This document shows, piece by piece, positions 1-10,745 of a stretch of DNA of 25,030 bases. A program made the translations under genes and the position numbers. How positions within the stretch are numbered: position 1 is the first letter of the stretch; each line of letters opens with the position of its first letter. This DNA comes from Auxenochlorella pyrenoidosa (taxonomy: Eukaryota; Chlorophyta; Trebouxiophyceae; Chlorellales; Chlorellaceae): contig KQ482051.1 of assembly GCA_001430745.1 (NCBI GenBank), positions 48,807-73,836 on the forward strand. The letters are read 5' to 3'. The notes beneath the pieces are model-generated. The model was not told the origin of the DNA. It saw nothing but the letters and a program-made list of their open reading frames with translations, and did not search any database.

Positions 1-547
1 GGGGGGGGGTGCCTGCCGGCAGGGAGATGCGCCGCTTTCACAGTGTGTGCTGAAGGCGCAACAGCAGAGGAGTTGTGGTATGCGGCACAATACAGGACCG
101 GCAGCGCAAGGGGTGGCGCCGCCAGCCAGACAGCGCCGCTGGGGTTTGCTGTTCGCAGCGTGAAGTCATGTCCCGGCCATGGGAAGGGCCAGCACACCGG
201 CTTAATTACTGCGGTGGTTTGAGCTTCGCGCCGCAGGGGCGCCCCTGTGCCGCACCGCATCACAGACCAAGTAGGATTTAGCATTCTCCGCGGAAGACTA
301 CCTGTGCTTACACACGCCTGGCAGGTGCGACTGGGCGCGCAGCTGCTCCCAGAAACGACCCCGCGGCCCCACACCCTGCGCCGCCTCTCGCGCAGCCCAC
401 TCAACGGCCCGGCCAGCCGGACTGGCATCGAGCGAGGCACGAGCGCTGCCCAGGCACTGGCCCGAGTGCAGCACTACACCGTAGAAACGGACCAGCCAGA
501 CCGGGGTGTGCAGCGGGACAGCGACTCTCGTGTGCCCTGGCCCTCAC
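1..547 (-). other. Intron sequence of the phenylalanyl-tRNA synthetase beta gene
   Basis: This stretch follows the donor at 547 on the minus strand and should be the start of intron 9. I looked on the minus strand for the conserved block expected next (a PDL- or PEL-containing stretch) and did not find it. It holds the first copy of the 139-bp repeat and begins at the window edge with a G-run. Confidence 0.6.
77..215 (+). repeat. 139-bp direct repeat, copy 1
   Basis: It matches 824-962 in the same orientation with five mismatches in 139 bases (about 96% identity) and no gaps. It lies in the intron after the last visible exon of the synthetase gene. It ends in CTTAATTACTGCGGT, and similarity stops abruptly on both sides. 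I saw no terminal inverted repeats and no coding content. Confidence 0.9.
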
Positions 548-3500
548 CGTGCGTGTTGCCCAGCGCATCCACCACCTCCACCGGCTCCACCTCAAACGGC
601 CGCTCGCAGTACTCGGAGAACATGGCCACCACTGTGGCAGCAGGGGCGAGGGTGGGCGGTGTCGCACGGTGTCAGGCACCAGCCAGGGGGGTTGCTGCCG
701 GAGATGCAGGTGGTGCAACTGGGTGGGGGGTCTTGAAGATTGAGAGTTGCGGGTGGCCAGCAGGTGGGAGGGTTTCCAGGCAGGAGTGGGAGGGCTGGGG
801 TATGGATGCGACTGGAGGCACCAGGTGTGCGGCACAATACAGGACCGGCGGCGCAAGGGGTGGCGCCGCCAGCCAGACAGCGCCGCTGGGGTGTGCTGTT
901 CGCAGCGTGAAGTCATGTCCCGGCCATGGGAGGGGCCGGCACACCGGCTTAATTACTGCGGTATCCCACATGGGCTCACAGATCAGCGCTCTTGGGGCAT
1001 GGCACCCCAGCGCACCGGCAGCAGGGCAGACAAGCAACGCAGAACGACCGCGAGTGCATGCAGCTGCCTTGCGGGCACAAGGCCTGGCATGCTGAGCACA
1101 ATCTTTGTGTCCAGGCATATCAAGAGCACCCAGGGTGGCGGGCACTGGCGGCCCAGGTGGTGGGCCTGCCCAGCCCCCACTCCCTCACCAACCGCACACG
1201 TAGCCCACCCCCCCCCACCCCCCACCCCCACCCCCCTTCCCCCCTCTTCCCACGCCCCCTGCCCCACCCGTGTTGAGCACAATCTTGGCCTTGGTGAGGT
1301 CGGTGGCGGTGCACTCGATGAACACGTCCCTCGTGTCCAGGCTGATGGCCGAGTGCTGGCCGTTGATGATGGGCGGCAGGCTGCGGGGGGTGGGGGTGGG
1401 GTGGGGGGGCAGGGGGCGTCAAGCTGGGCACAGAACCAGGCAAAAGGCGTGCACGGCGGGTCGAGGCCCCCTGCCCTCGCCTCTTGCTCAGGCAAGCCTG
1501 CCCTGGCCGTTGGCCAACGCAAGCGTCGCGGCGGCGGCCATCCTCGCCTGAGCACGCGGCGGTCGGCGTCGTAGATCACCGGGTACACCAGGCTGCTCTG
1601 GATGATGGGCACAAACTTCTTCAGCTTCTGGTCGTTGGCCAGGTAGTGCTGCGGCGCGGGGGTTGGGCAGGGCGGTGGCAGGGCCGACCAGCATGGAGGA
1701 TGAGAGGTGTGGAGCGTGTGGAGCGCCGAGGCGCACAAACGATGGGCATGCTGCGCCCACCTGCTGCCCACCCCTCCTGCCTGTCCATTCACCCAACCCC
1801 AACCCCCCCGTGCTTCGCTTGGCCAGTCTCCCTTCAGCACCACCCCCAGCAGCCCACCTGCAGCAGGTCGCCCGCCTTGAACTCCTGTGTCTGCTTCAGC
1901 GGCACAAACGAGATGTCCTCCGGAGGCAGCGCCTGCGGGGCCGCAGAGCGCAGGGCACAGGGATACGAGGGGTGATGGGGCAAGGCCACCGGAGAGAGCA
2001 CCTACCCATGTCCTAGGGCCTTGTGCCTTGACTGCTGACACGAGCAGCTGTGCGTGGGCGCCCACGCTGCGGGCACCCCGGGGGTCCAGAGCTCGAGGCA
2101 GCAGGGGCAGTAGCAGGCGCAAAGCATGTGCTCGAGGGGGCTCGTCCCAAAGCCGCCTGGCAGTGCCGGGAGCTTGAGCAGCGGCGCCCTCGGCACCCCC
2201 AGCTTAGTGTAGGGGCGGGCGGGCGGGCGCATGTGCCTCGCACCTCGTACGTGAAGGGGCCCCGGATCTTGGCCAGGTCGTGCGTGCCAATGGCCACAAG
2301 GGTGCGCTGCCGGCACAGGTTCTGGTGCAGCTTGTCCTGCGCGGGGAATAGCAGGGGCCAGGAGATAGTGCCGTGCATTCAAGCGGCCATGCGCGCAGCC
2401 AACCCGCGGCGCTGCCCAAAGCAGGCAGCCAAAGGCTTGCTGACCGCGCTGCACAGCGCAGCACATCGTTCTCAATGGTCAATTGAGAATTTTTGGCTGC
2501 CGGCAGGCTGCACCTGGAGGTCGATGAAGGAGTTGTAGCGCACGGGGTCAAAGGCGACGCCCCGCAGCACGGCGCACACCACAAACGGCCGCACCAGCGC
2601 CGTCTCGGGCCGCACCACCATGCGCTGCAGCTGCTTGCCTGCGGGGAAGCAGGAGGGGCGTGGGCGCCAGGCGCGGCAGCCCGGGTTTGAGCGGGCGCAG
2701 AGCCGGCGCCGCCTCGAGCAGCTGCGCACAGGTCACATGCAGGGACAACGGCGTGGCCGCACACGCAGGCGGCGGCGGCGGTGGCGCCGGTGGCACCCTG
2801 GCGCGCTGCCGGCGCACGCCTGAGGAGGGCACGCAAAGCCGATTGAAATAGGGTGGTACCATGCCGCTGCCCAGGGGCAGGGTGACATCGTGGCAGCCCA
2901 CCTGCCATGTCTGCCAGGCGGTACTGCGGCGGTGCCTGGCGGCCACGGAAGATGTTGAGGGCGCGGGTGATGCCCTCCAGGCACAGCATGTCGTAGCGGT
3001 TGGCGGGGATGTCGATCTTGTAGATCACCTCCTCGCTGGCGCCGCTGACATCCGCCCCCGCCTGCCCCGCCAGCTCCTTGCGCAGCATCTCCTTCTCGCT
3101 GGTCTGCGGGGCGGGGTGGGCAGCAGGTGGGCAGCACCCACGTCAAGTCACCACTACCGATCAAGGCCCCCGCATAAAACAGGAGCCGCAGATAACAGCA
3201 AACGAGGGAGCCTCCCCCCTCTCCCCACGCGATAGCACAGGCAGCAGCCATGCATGAAGGTCCAGCGACGACATGCGGAGCTAATGCACCCAGCAGAAGC
3301 TGTTTCTGGCTGCGCACTACGGCGATTCCAAATGCCGAAAACAAAAGCAGCAGGACATTGCATGAGCAACGCAGAGGAGGAGCGAGCAGGCGGCAGCAGA
3401 GCCTGCGGGCGGCAGCGGCGGCCTGCGCACCACATCGTCCAGCTCGATGCCATACTCGAAGCAGAGCTCCTCGAACTCCTCCTCAGCTGCACGGAGAGAG

Positions 3501-3625
3501 GAAATGTGTCAGAAGCGAGCAGTGGGCCGTCTGGGTGAGCCCGCATGCTGCCTGCTGTTCAGCTCACTGTAGGTCTGGCCCAGCGCCTCAAAAAGCTTGT
3601 CTCGGTTAACTCCGACAACCGGCAT
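548..3625 (-). CDS. FARSB: Phenylalanyl-tRNA synthetase beta subunit, cytosolic type (5' part; continues past left edge)
   Basis: The beta chain of the (alpha-beta)2 synthetase charges tRNA-Phe in the cytosol. Visible exons: 3625-3568, 3486-3431, 3103-2902, 2638-2514, 2336-2244, 1932-1858, 1648-1548, 1380-1268 and 631-548. All phases agree, giving about 302 residues, roughly half the family's usual length of near 590. The start [16 protein letters not shown] matches the family N-terminus. Further blocks are [58 protein letters not shown] and [16 protein letters not shown], all typical of the eukaryotic/archaeal beta chain. Intron 7 (1547-1381) needs a GC donor (CTCAG|GCGAGG) to keep [10 protein letters not shown] in frame. 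The exon ending at 548 has a good GT donor. I found no further exon in 1-547, so the C-terminal catalytic-like half lies outside the window. The gene is divergent from the proline-rich membrane protein gene. Confidence 0.95.
824..962 (+). repeat. 139-bp direct repeat, copy 2
   Basis: Second copy, 747 bp from the first, inside intron 8 (1267-632) of the synthetase gene. The two copies bracket the exon at 548-631. Flanking sequence is not shared, so this is not a simple tandem duplication of the whole 747-bp unit. Confidence 0.9.
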
Positions 3626-4531
3626 CGCGCCGCGCCGCCCTCCTCGCTAGCAGTGGCAGGCGATCTTCGATTGCAACCCCGGCTTGCTGCTCGTGCAATT
3701 TAAAGTTGGTGCAGGCAATGCAAGGGCACGCGCCCCGCCATCAACGCCGATCAACGATGTCCACGCTGGGCGTGCTGTGGGCAGGGCAAAGGTCTCTCCC
3801 TCCCAGGGCCTTTCGTTGCATCCCCTTGGCCAAAAGCGATCGCAAGAGGAATGCAGGAGAATTCGATGGTCCTTGCGATGTACCATATTCCCACCAGGCG
3901 TCTGCAGCCAAGGACAGCTGCTGGCGCTCGCGCCAGTGCAGAACTGCTCCCTTTCAGAGCCCTGTGTACAGGTGGAATGATCAGAGGAACTTTGAGTTCA
4001 TTGATATCATCAGTGCAGTCTATAGCTTGCAGCTCTCCCTTCGGCGGTGGCCTTGGGCCACAGCTCTTGAACACGCGCAGCGCTTTCTAGCAGCTGCTCG
4101 GCTGTTGCGGCTCAGCAAGACCCCACACTGCTCGTGAGGCCTGCCAACCTTTGCCCAGGTCTGGAAGCAGACGGCGTCATGCTGGGCGCAGGGCCAGCAG
4201 GGATGTTCTGCCGCGACAGCCCGATCATTTAGGGGCCTTGGTTCTTGTGCATGCCACTTTGCCGGCTCAGTCAGTTCTGCCTGAGGGCGACCATGACCTC
4301 CTCAGCCAGCCAGGTCAAGGGACCTGCCAACGTCCAACGGTACTGCCCTGTATGTTTGCAGCGAGTGATTTAGCCACAGGAGCACCTGGGTTGCAGGAAG
4401 GGGGGTTGGTGTTCAGAACGCACGGCCGACCACCTGTCGGGGCCCCGCGGGGTATCGCCGGCGGCTGCGACATGCATGGGTAGGACTCGCCGTTTGGCCT
4501 TCTGTGCTCGCCTGCGTTGATCTCTATCACG
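3626..4531. promoter_or_regulatory. Divergent intergenic region between synthetase and proline-rich protein genes
   Basis: About 0.9 kb separates two divergent start codons, so it should hold both promoters and 5' UTRs. GC content is visibly lower than in the genes around 3930-4030. Short open frames are present but show no conserved protein or good splice pairing. I recognised no specific element. Confidence 0.5.
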
Positions 4532-5781
4532 ATGGGGGCGCCTGAGACGCAGCTGCAAGGCCCGCCACCTTCCGGAGCAAACGAGACGACTGCCTGGCCT
4601 CCGCCGGCCCAGGCCTCAAGTAGCGCCTACCCACAGCAGGAGCAGGGCAACTCCGCGACAGCAGGGCCTCCACCGCCTCCACCGGCTCACGCTTGGGCAG
4701 CGCCGCCAGGAGCACCACCGCCAGCCACCGCCCCGCCGTCAGCAGCTGGCTATGCTCCGCCGCCAGGGGTCCCACCTGCAGCAGGGTACCGGCCACCGCC
4801 AGGTAAGGTTCCGTCGGAGAGAAAACGGGCGTTGCTTGTGTGCAGTTGGTGGACCTTGGTCGCTTTTGCTTAGGGTCTGCCGCTCGTATGACCGTGTCGC
4901 CTGCTCTTCTGCACTGCTGCAATGCAGGTGCCCCTGTCATTCCGCTCTACCCGGCACCAGTTGCCGGCATCCCGATGCGTCCGCCACGGGTGCGCTGAGT
5001 TTGGCTTGGATGGATGCTGATGGCACTCCGCTTCTCACCACCCGAAGTTGGAGCTTACTCAGCTGGCTTGGCCCCGCAACTCACCCCCACCCCCACCCCA
5101 CCCCACCCCACCCTGCAGGTGCCCCCGCAGCCTGGGCAGGTGCTGCTCGGGTACGAAGTCTACCGGCCCATGCCCGGATGCTGCCAGTGCGAGGGGCTGT
5201 CTGCGAGCGGCCTCATCGCAGGTGGGGAGTGGCGCAGGAGCGCCTTTTTTCTCGCTATCGGCGCCTGCCGGAGCAGCGTGGTGCATGGTTTTGGGATTTC
5301 CGCCACCTCCCTCGGGCCTCGCAGCACAGCAATGTCCTGTCTGCATGCCAGAAAGGTGCTGCACCCTACCATGTGCCCCAACCTCTGCCTCCTTGTGGTG
5401 GGCTCGTCCCGTGCCGCAGTCATCCTGCTGGTGTTCATCTTCTGGCCGCTGGCCTGGATCCCCTGCGTGGTGAGCGGCTGCCGCAGTTGCTGGCTCAGCT
5501 CGCCGGCAACTCCAGCTTGCAAAGGGCATGCCGCCGTTCACATTTTTCTCTGCCGCAGCGCACACTTGTCTTGTTTGCTAAATGCAGCAAACTGTGCATG
5601 CCCTTTGCCCCCGTGTCCCCACGGCAGTGCACCCTGTGCCCCACCCCTGTAGATGCCCGAGTGCTACGAGCAGCTGCAATGCCCCGTGTACGGCTGGCCC
5701 CCACCACCCCCACCAGGCTACCAGGGCCCCCCAGCGGCTGGCTACCAGGCCTTCGCGGCGCCTGGCTACCCGCCCACCTGA
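4532..5781 (+). CDS. Proline-rich small membrane protein with LITAF-like cysteine/membrane core
   Basis: Exons 4532-4802, 4928-4989, 5119-5221, 5420-5469 and 5653-5781 join in phase to 204 residues. The start is the first ATG of the open frame (MGAPETQLQG). Residues 1-110 are Pro/Ala/Gln/Tyr-rich and look disordered. A core follows: GCCQCEG, a hydrophobic stretch AVILLVFIFWPLAWIPCV, then MPECYEQLQCPVYG, then a second Pro/Gly/Tyr tail (PPPPPPGYQG, APGYPPT). A Cys pair, membrane-inserting segment and Cys pair resemble LITAF/SIMPLE-type domains, which anchor proteins to the cytosolic face of endosomal membranes. The final CPNCG of classical LITAF is CPVYG here, so zinc binding is uncertain. A proline-rich BRI3-type protein is an alternative. 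The gene is real on splice evidence; its function is inferred only from this weak resemblance. Confidence 0.78.
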
Positions 5782-6509
5782 TCGCAGTGGGTGCCATGCC
5801 GCCTCCCAGACGGCGCTTGCCTGCTAGTTCCTGATCGTGGGCTTACTGTGCGATGTACCTTGACACTCCGATTACTTGACATTAAGCGCCTTCACACCCT
5901 GTCCTTGCACATTTAGGGTAACCATTTCACGCACTGATTCCTTCTGTAACGCGCCAGCAGCTTGAGTTGGCACCGGCAGGCAGGCAGGCGGGCAGGCAGG
6001 CAGGCACTTGCTACACTGAGCGCACGCTTGAGAAGCAGCAAGCTAATGCCGTGTTTTTGAAGATGGTTGAGTTCTTGCACCATTCGTTGGAATGGACAGA
6101 GAGCTCTCCCTCCAGTGCAGGGCTGCCTGTGCCGCAGCACGCGCAGCTTGCTGCCCTGCCTCCGCAAGGAGGCAGGAGGACCCACGCTGCCTTGGGTGCC
6201 AGCGATGCCATCTGCACTCTTTGCCGCCTTCAGGCACGGCTAGTACCAGCACTCTGGCAACCCTGTTTTTCGAGTGGCGCAGGGTTGGTCTGCTGCTCTA
6301 CGCACCACTGGCGTCGGGGTGCTAACAGAGGCGAGCAGTCAATTTCGAAGCCGCACGCGATCGCCGCCCTCAATCGCTGCAAAACTTGCCAGGCCGCCCG
6401 GCGCGGTCGCCGCCAGCGCTGCCTGCTGCCCTTTCCGTCCCTGCACCGCCCTGGATCACATCCGTCGCCTGCCAACCCACAATGCTATGCAGAGCCGGGA
6501 TCAGCCGAC
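5782..6509 (+). promoter_or_regulatory. Intergenic region upstream of the PAP2 phosphatase gene
   Basis: It contains the 3' UTR of the preceding gene, a GGCA-type tandem tract near 5978-6005, and the probable promoter and 5' UTR of the phosphatase gene. One frame stays open from about 5967 into the phosphatase start, but the upstream residues resemble no family N-terminus, so I treat them as untranslated. Confidence 0.45.
5945..5949 (+). terminator. TGTAA polyadenylation signal of the proline-rich membrane protein gene
   Basis: TGTAA, the canonical green-algal nuclear polyadenylation motif, lies 164 nt after the stop codon. Confidence 0.55.
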
Positions 6510-9500
6510 ATGCTGCTCACGGTCGCAACGGCGTGCACAGCCGCCTTTTCGGCGCTGTGCGCTGCCACGGTGGCCGCCTTTCTGGTGCTCGTCATGACCC
6601 CCCGCCTGCACTCGCCCGTGCGCGCCTGGCTGCGCCCGCGAGCGGTGGAGCGGGTGGAGAGCGGGCTGGCGCTGGTGGCGGCGGCGCAGCGCCTCCAGAG
6701 GCCCTGGCTGACCTGGCTCTTCCAGCACAGCAGCCACACAGTGTCGGTCACATTCTACGTGAGGCTCGCTGGCTGTTTTTGGGGGATGGGGGGGGGTGGG
6801 GGTGCAATGGCGGCACGTCGCGGCGGCCGGGCGCCAACCGCAGCGCCGGCTATTTGCCTCCCACCCGGAGCGCCGCCGGCCCCGCCCTGCAGGCCTCCTT
6901 TCTGCCCATCCTCTTCTGGCTGGGGCTGCCTGAGCTGGGGCACGACCTGGTGCTGCTGGTGGGGGGGACAACAGGGGAGGGGTTGGAGGGGCCTTGCCCT
7001 GTGGATTGTTCCGGCCTCGTTCTGTGGAGTGCGCTGCCGATGCAGGCCGGCCAGCGTGCTGGCGGGCCCCACAGCTGCGCGCTGCGCCGACCGCGCGCGC
7101 CGCCGCCGACTGCCCGCGCCGCCATCGCCCGCCCACTTGCAACGCCGGCGGCCCGCCCGCGCCGCAGATGACGCTGGCGCTGTACGTGGGCAATGCGATC
7201 AAGGACCTGGTCTGCTCGCCGCGCCCGCTGGGCGTGCCCTACGGCCGGCAGCGCCTGCGCCTGCTGGGCGCGCAGGGCGAGGAGGCGGAGCTGAACGCAA
7301 AGGTGGGAGGCCAGGGGACGGAGCATGCGGGCGCGTTTGGGGGTGCGCGGGCGGTGCCGGCGCTGCACCGGCAGCTCACACTGTCTGCGCGGCCGCTGGC
7401 AGGCCTCGCCAGCGCGTGCCAGGCACCTACGTGCAGCGCCCAGGCCCAGCGCCCTGCCCTTCTCCCTTCCCCTGCGCAGGAGTACGGCCTGCCCTCCAGC
7501 CACACCCTCAACTCCCTGTGCCTCAACTACTTTGCGGTGTGGTACTTGTACGACCGCCAGCTCATCGCCGCCGGTACCACCCTGGTGCTGTACTGCCTGG
7601 TGGCCCTCTGGGTGAGCACCCGCTCATGCTACCTCCAGGGCCACCTCCAGGGGCCGGCCGTGCGCTCCGCTCACCCGGAAGGGGCACAGACTTGGTGGCC
7701 GTGTGCACACGGAGGCACGCGCCAACGTTGATGCTTGGCTGCCTGTCCTCTCTGTGCGTGCCTGGCCAACCCTGGCCGCACCTGCGCGCCCCCCGCCCCG
7801 CCCCAACCCCACCCCCTCCCCAACGGCGCAGGTGGCGTGGATTGCCGCCTCCCGCCTCTACCTGGGGCTGCACACCCCGGTGGACATCCTGGCGGGGGCA
7901 GTGGCGGGGCTGGCCGTGCTGGTCTGCTTCATCGCGGTCGAGGGTGGGCCACGTGTGGGGCTGCCCAGGGGGTGGGTGGGGGGGGCGCGGGCAGCAAAGG
8001 CTGGCCTACCAGCGCAGGCGCCACCTGTCGTCCTATGGAGCGTGGGGAGCAGCACGCGCCACTGGGCCATAACGGCGTGCAACCCCTTACTCGGGCCCGG
8101 CGTCCAGCCCCGACATGCCCTGGCCTTTGCCAAGCGCCCCCGTTGCCCTGTCGGCCGACGCAGCTGCCCACCAAAAGTCAGTCGCCCGGCTGTGCTGCCT
8201 GCCCCGCCCCTCGCCGCGCGCAGGCCTGGTGCCGCGGTGGCTGTTTAGTGGCCCGCAGGCCGCGCTGCACGCCGCGCTGGCCGCGCTGGTGCTGCTGCGC
8301 CTGCACCCGCGGCCGCTGGAGCACACCCCCTCCTTCCAGTTCTCCACATCCTTCATGGGGGGTGGGTGGGCCCCCCCGGGGGGCGAGGGGGGGGGGGGGG
8401 GGGGGGGGTCCATGCAGGGCTCTCTCATCCCACCCCAGCCTCGGCCGCCAGCATGCGTTGTGTTGGGGCAGGGAAGGGGGCACCGTGCGGCGCTGCAGGC
8501 AGCAGCCAGCACGGGCGCAGCGTGCCGCCCTGGCATGCAGCCTGCGCAGCACCCTGTCAAGAGTGCGGCCTTGCGGTCTGCGACGGCGCCGATGTGTCCC
8601 ACTCCGTGCTCAGCCTCGCTTAGTGAGGCTGCTGCCGCTCTGGACACAACCCTGCGTGCCCGCTCGGCTCGTCTGTTTGCCTCCCATGCAGGCCATGTTT
8701 GGCATGGTGGCTGGCGTGGCCTGGGTCTCACCTCACGCCCACCAGCCAGGGGTGCAGGTGAGGGCCGGCAGTGGAAGAACAGGACAGGCTCGCATGAAGA
8801 TGACGGATGCGGTTGCTCGTGTGAGGGGCGGAGCTCTGTGCCCGGCTGCCTCCCTGATTGCACAGCCAGCCAAGGATTCCCGCCCTGCTGTGTGCTGTGC
8901 CACTCAGACGGGCCCCCCCACCCCCCGCCCGACATGCGCACCCTGCAGCTGGCGCAGCTGTGGTCGGGCGACCGGCTGCTGCTTGGCAGCCGCCTGCTGT
9001 GGGCGGCGCGGCGCCTGGCGCTCGGCTTTGCGATCGTGGGCGTGCTCAAGGAGGGCTCCCGGGCAGCCTTCAAGGCCGCCCTGCCCCTCCTCTACCAGTT
9101 CTTCCCCCTGCCCATCCGCCGGCTGTGGCAGCCGCCGGTGCACAACCTGTACAAGCCAGCCCAGGAGGCGGCAGAGGCGGCCGCTGCCAACAAGGCAGGC
9201 AAGTCGGCGCAGCGGGCAAACGAGCAGCACGACGGCGTACGGCATGCCAATGGCACGGCAGAGGAGGAGCAGCGGCAGGGAGGGGAGCGGGCAGCAGGCG
9301 GCGGGCCGGCGGGGCGGCGCCGGCAAGGGGCACGGCCAAACGGCAGCAGCGCCAATTCCACGAGTGCCAGCGGGAGCCAGGGGCGTGTCAGCGACGAGCT
9401 GCTGGGGAGAGACATGCGCTTGCTGGCAGCGCTGCCGCACAACGAGGCGGGCCTGCCATGGGACGTGGATGTCACCAGCCGCTTCTTTGCCTATGCCGGC

Positions 9501-9557
9501 ATCGGGCTGGCGGTGTCGGGGGTGTCCCCCTGCGCCTTTGAGGCCCTGGGGTGGTGA
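6510..9557 (+). CDS. Long-chain-base (sphingosine) phosphate phosphatase, PAP2 family, plant LPP-delta type
   Basis: Enzymes of this family dephosphorylate sphingoid-base 1-phosphates at the ER membrane. Exons: 6510-6758, 6893-6958, 7168-7302, 7480-7611, 7832-7943, 8224-8361, 8692-8757 and 8949-9557, about 501 residues. All three catalytic motifs are present: K117-x6-R124P125 (KDLVCSPRP), PSSH at 155-158, and S201R-x5-H208-x3-D212 (SRLYLGLHTPVD). Several hydrophobic segments alternate with these motifs, and the C-terminal DVTSRFFAYAGIGLAV matches the plant family end. The last exon carries a low-complexity Ala/Gln/Gly-rich insertion of about 80 residues. The start at 6510 fits the family's N-terminal membrane segment. 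The junction between exons 6 and 7 is out of phase by one G in a G-run, see findings. It is convergent with the next gene. Confidence 0.9.
8387..8408 (+). repeat. Poly-G tract of 22 bases in phosphatase intron 6
   Basis: An uninterrupted run of 22 G just downstream of the exon 6 donor. Such tracts are prone to length error during sequencing and to quadruplex formation. Confidence 0.95.
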
Positions 9558-9691
9558 CCGCCCGCGGCGCCAGCTCTGCGCCGCTGACGTGGCCCACGCC
9601 CCCACGCTTGCTCCAGTGCCCGCCCTGCAATGCTGCCGCGTTGGCCCAAGGCGTCGCGGTTTTTCACCTCAAGCTTTTCCAGTGCACCTTT

Positions 9692-9696
9692 TTACA
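9692..9696 (-). terminator. TGTAA polyadenylation signal for the minus-strand gene ending at 9762
   Basis: TTACA on the plus strand reads TGTAA on the minus strand, 66 nt past the stop codon. It lies in the 204-bp gap between convergent stop codons. Confidence 0.55.
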
Positions 9697-9761
9697 AATC
9701 GTCATTTTTCATTTCACGAGGTTCTGTGATGCCTCACAAACAGCCAGTGCGGGGCACGGCC

Positions 9762-10669
9762 TCACTTGGCAAACAGACCAGGGGCTGAAGGCGCGGTTCT
9801 TCGCCGCCCAGGCAGCAGCGCCAGCCAGCGCCGGCTGCGTGCCAGCAGGAAGAGGCCGACAGTGGCGGCTGCGCCAACAGCCGCTGACTGAGGGTGCAGC
9901 CAGCCGAGGTGGGTGGCACCAAAGAGCTGGCCCCCTGCCTGCGCCTTGTGCACGTTTTGCTCCTGCCCCTCTGCCGCATGTGCTGCGGTCCCCAAGGCTG
10001 CTCCTACTACCGTCCTCGCCGCAAAAACTGCTTGCGCTGCTGCGTCGACATCTGCATCCGCTGCCAAGCTGCCCTGTGTGCCAGCCCGGGCTGCTACATC
10101 TGCTGCTCCACCAGTTTCGCTAGCCAGCAGGTCGGTCGGCGGCTGGCGGCCCTGCTTGGCAAATGCCGCCTGTATTGCTGCATCCACGCGGGAGATGAGC
10201 GCCTCTGGGCGCACCTGCACATGGCATGGAGCAATGCTGTGATGACGAGCGCAAGACGGGTTGGCATGCGCACGCCGCACACAGGAAGGCAAAAAAAAAC
10301 AGTGCCTGAAGCCAGGCTGCTCAAAGAACATGTGGGCGCGCGGCAGCGAGGAGCAGCTGCTGTCCAGCATCCGCTCATGCGTGCAGCTGGCAGTCTACTG
10401 GGCAGCAGAGGGAGGCCAGGGGCAAGTGCGCACCGTCAGGTTCATGTTGAACTTGATGGCCCGCTCGCAGACCGCACGCTTTTCCTCGCCCCGCACCGCG
10501 CTGCAGTTGGCCGCCAGCAGCGCCAGCTTCTCAGAACTGCGGGGGCAGGACGTGGATCACACTCAGCGGGTGAAGGCTGCTGCACAGCGCGCACGCACGG
10601 GCCGCCTCTTCGCACCCGAGAGGCAAAGTCCAGGAGCTGCGCAGCACGCGGGCAGAGCAGACCAGCCAT
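9762..10669 (-). CDS. Unrecognised protein with C-terminal membrane segment (possible tail anchor)
   Basis: Exons 10669-10599, 10536-10434 and 10214-9762 join in phase to 208 residues. The start MAGLLCPRAAQLLDFASR has A at -3 and G at +4. Exon 2 is rich in charged and Ala/Leu residues (EKLALLAANCSAVRGEEKR, then VCERAIKFNMNLT) and looks helical. Exon 3 opens VRPEALISRVDAAIQAAFAK, becomes Ala/Gly-rich, then has a hydrophobic segment near residues 168-183 (AVGAAATVGLFLLA) followed by basic residues RSRRW and GRRR and a short tail. This suggests a single-span membrane protein with most of the chain before the membrane. I do not recognise the family. The start codon lies only 76 bp after the stop of the glycosyltransferase gene on the same strand. 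The first donor (CC|GTGCGTG) is the least certain junction. Confidence 0.5.
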
Positions 10670-10745
10670 GCTCAAGGCCTCACCCCTCCTTCCCGAGCAG
10701 CTCTGCTGTGCATGCCGCCCGCGTGCACACCAGCCCTGCCCCTGC

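Noticed and set aside
1..10. G-run at the window edge as a telomere or assembly end
   Set aside because: Similar G-runs occur in introns throughout the window, so it has no special meaning.
247..1095. 282-residue plus-strand frame over the repeat region
   Set aside because: It covers synthetase introns, the repeat copy and an antisense exon; composition is random.
5967..8072. 701-residue plus-strand open frame as one unspliced gene
   Set aside because: Only the part from 6510 to 6758 is coding; beyond that it reads introns. The upstream residues do not match the phosphatase family N-terminus.
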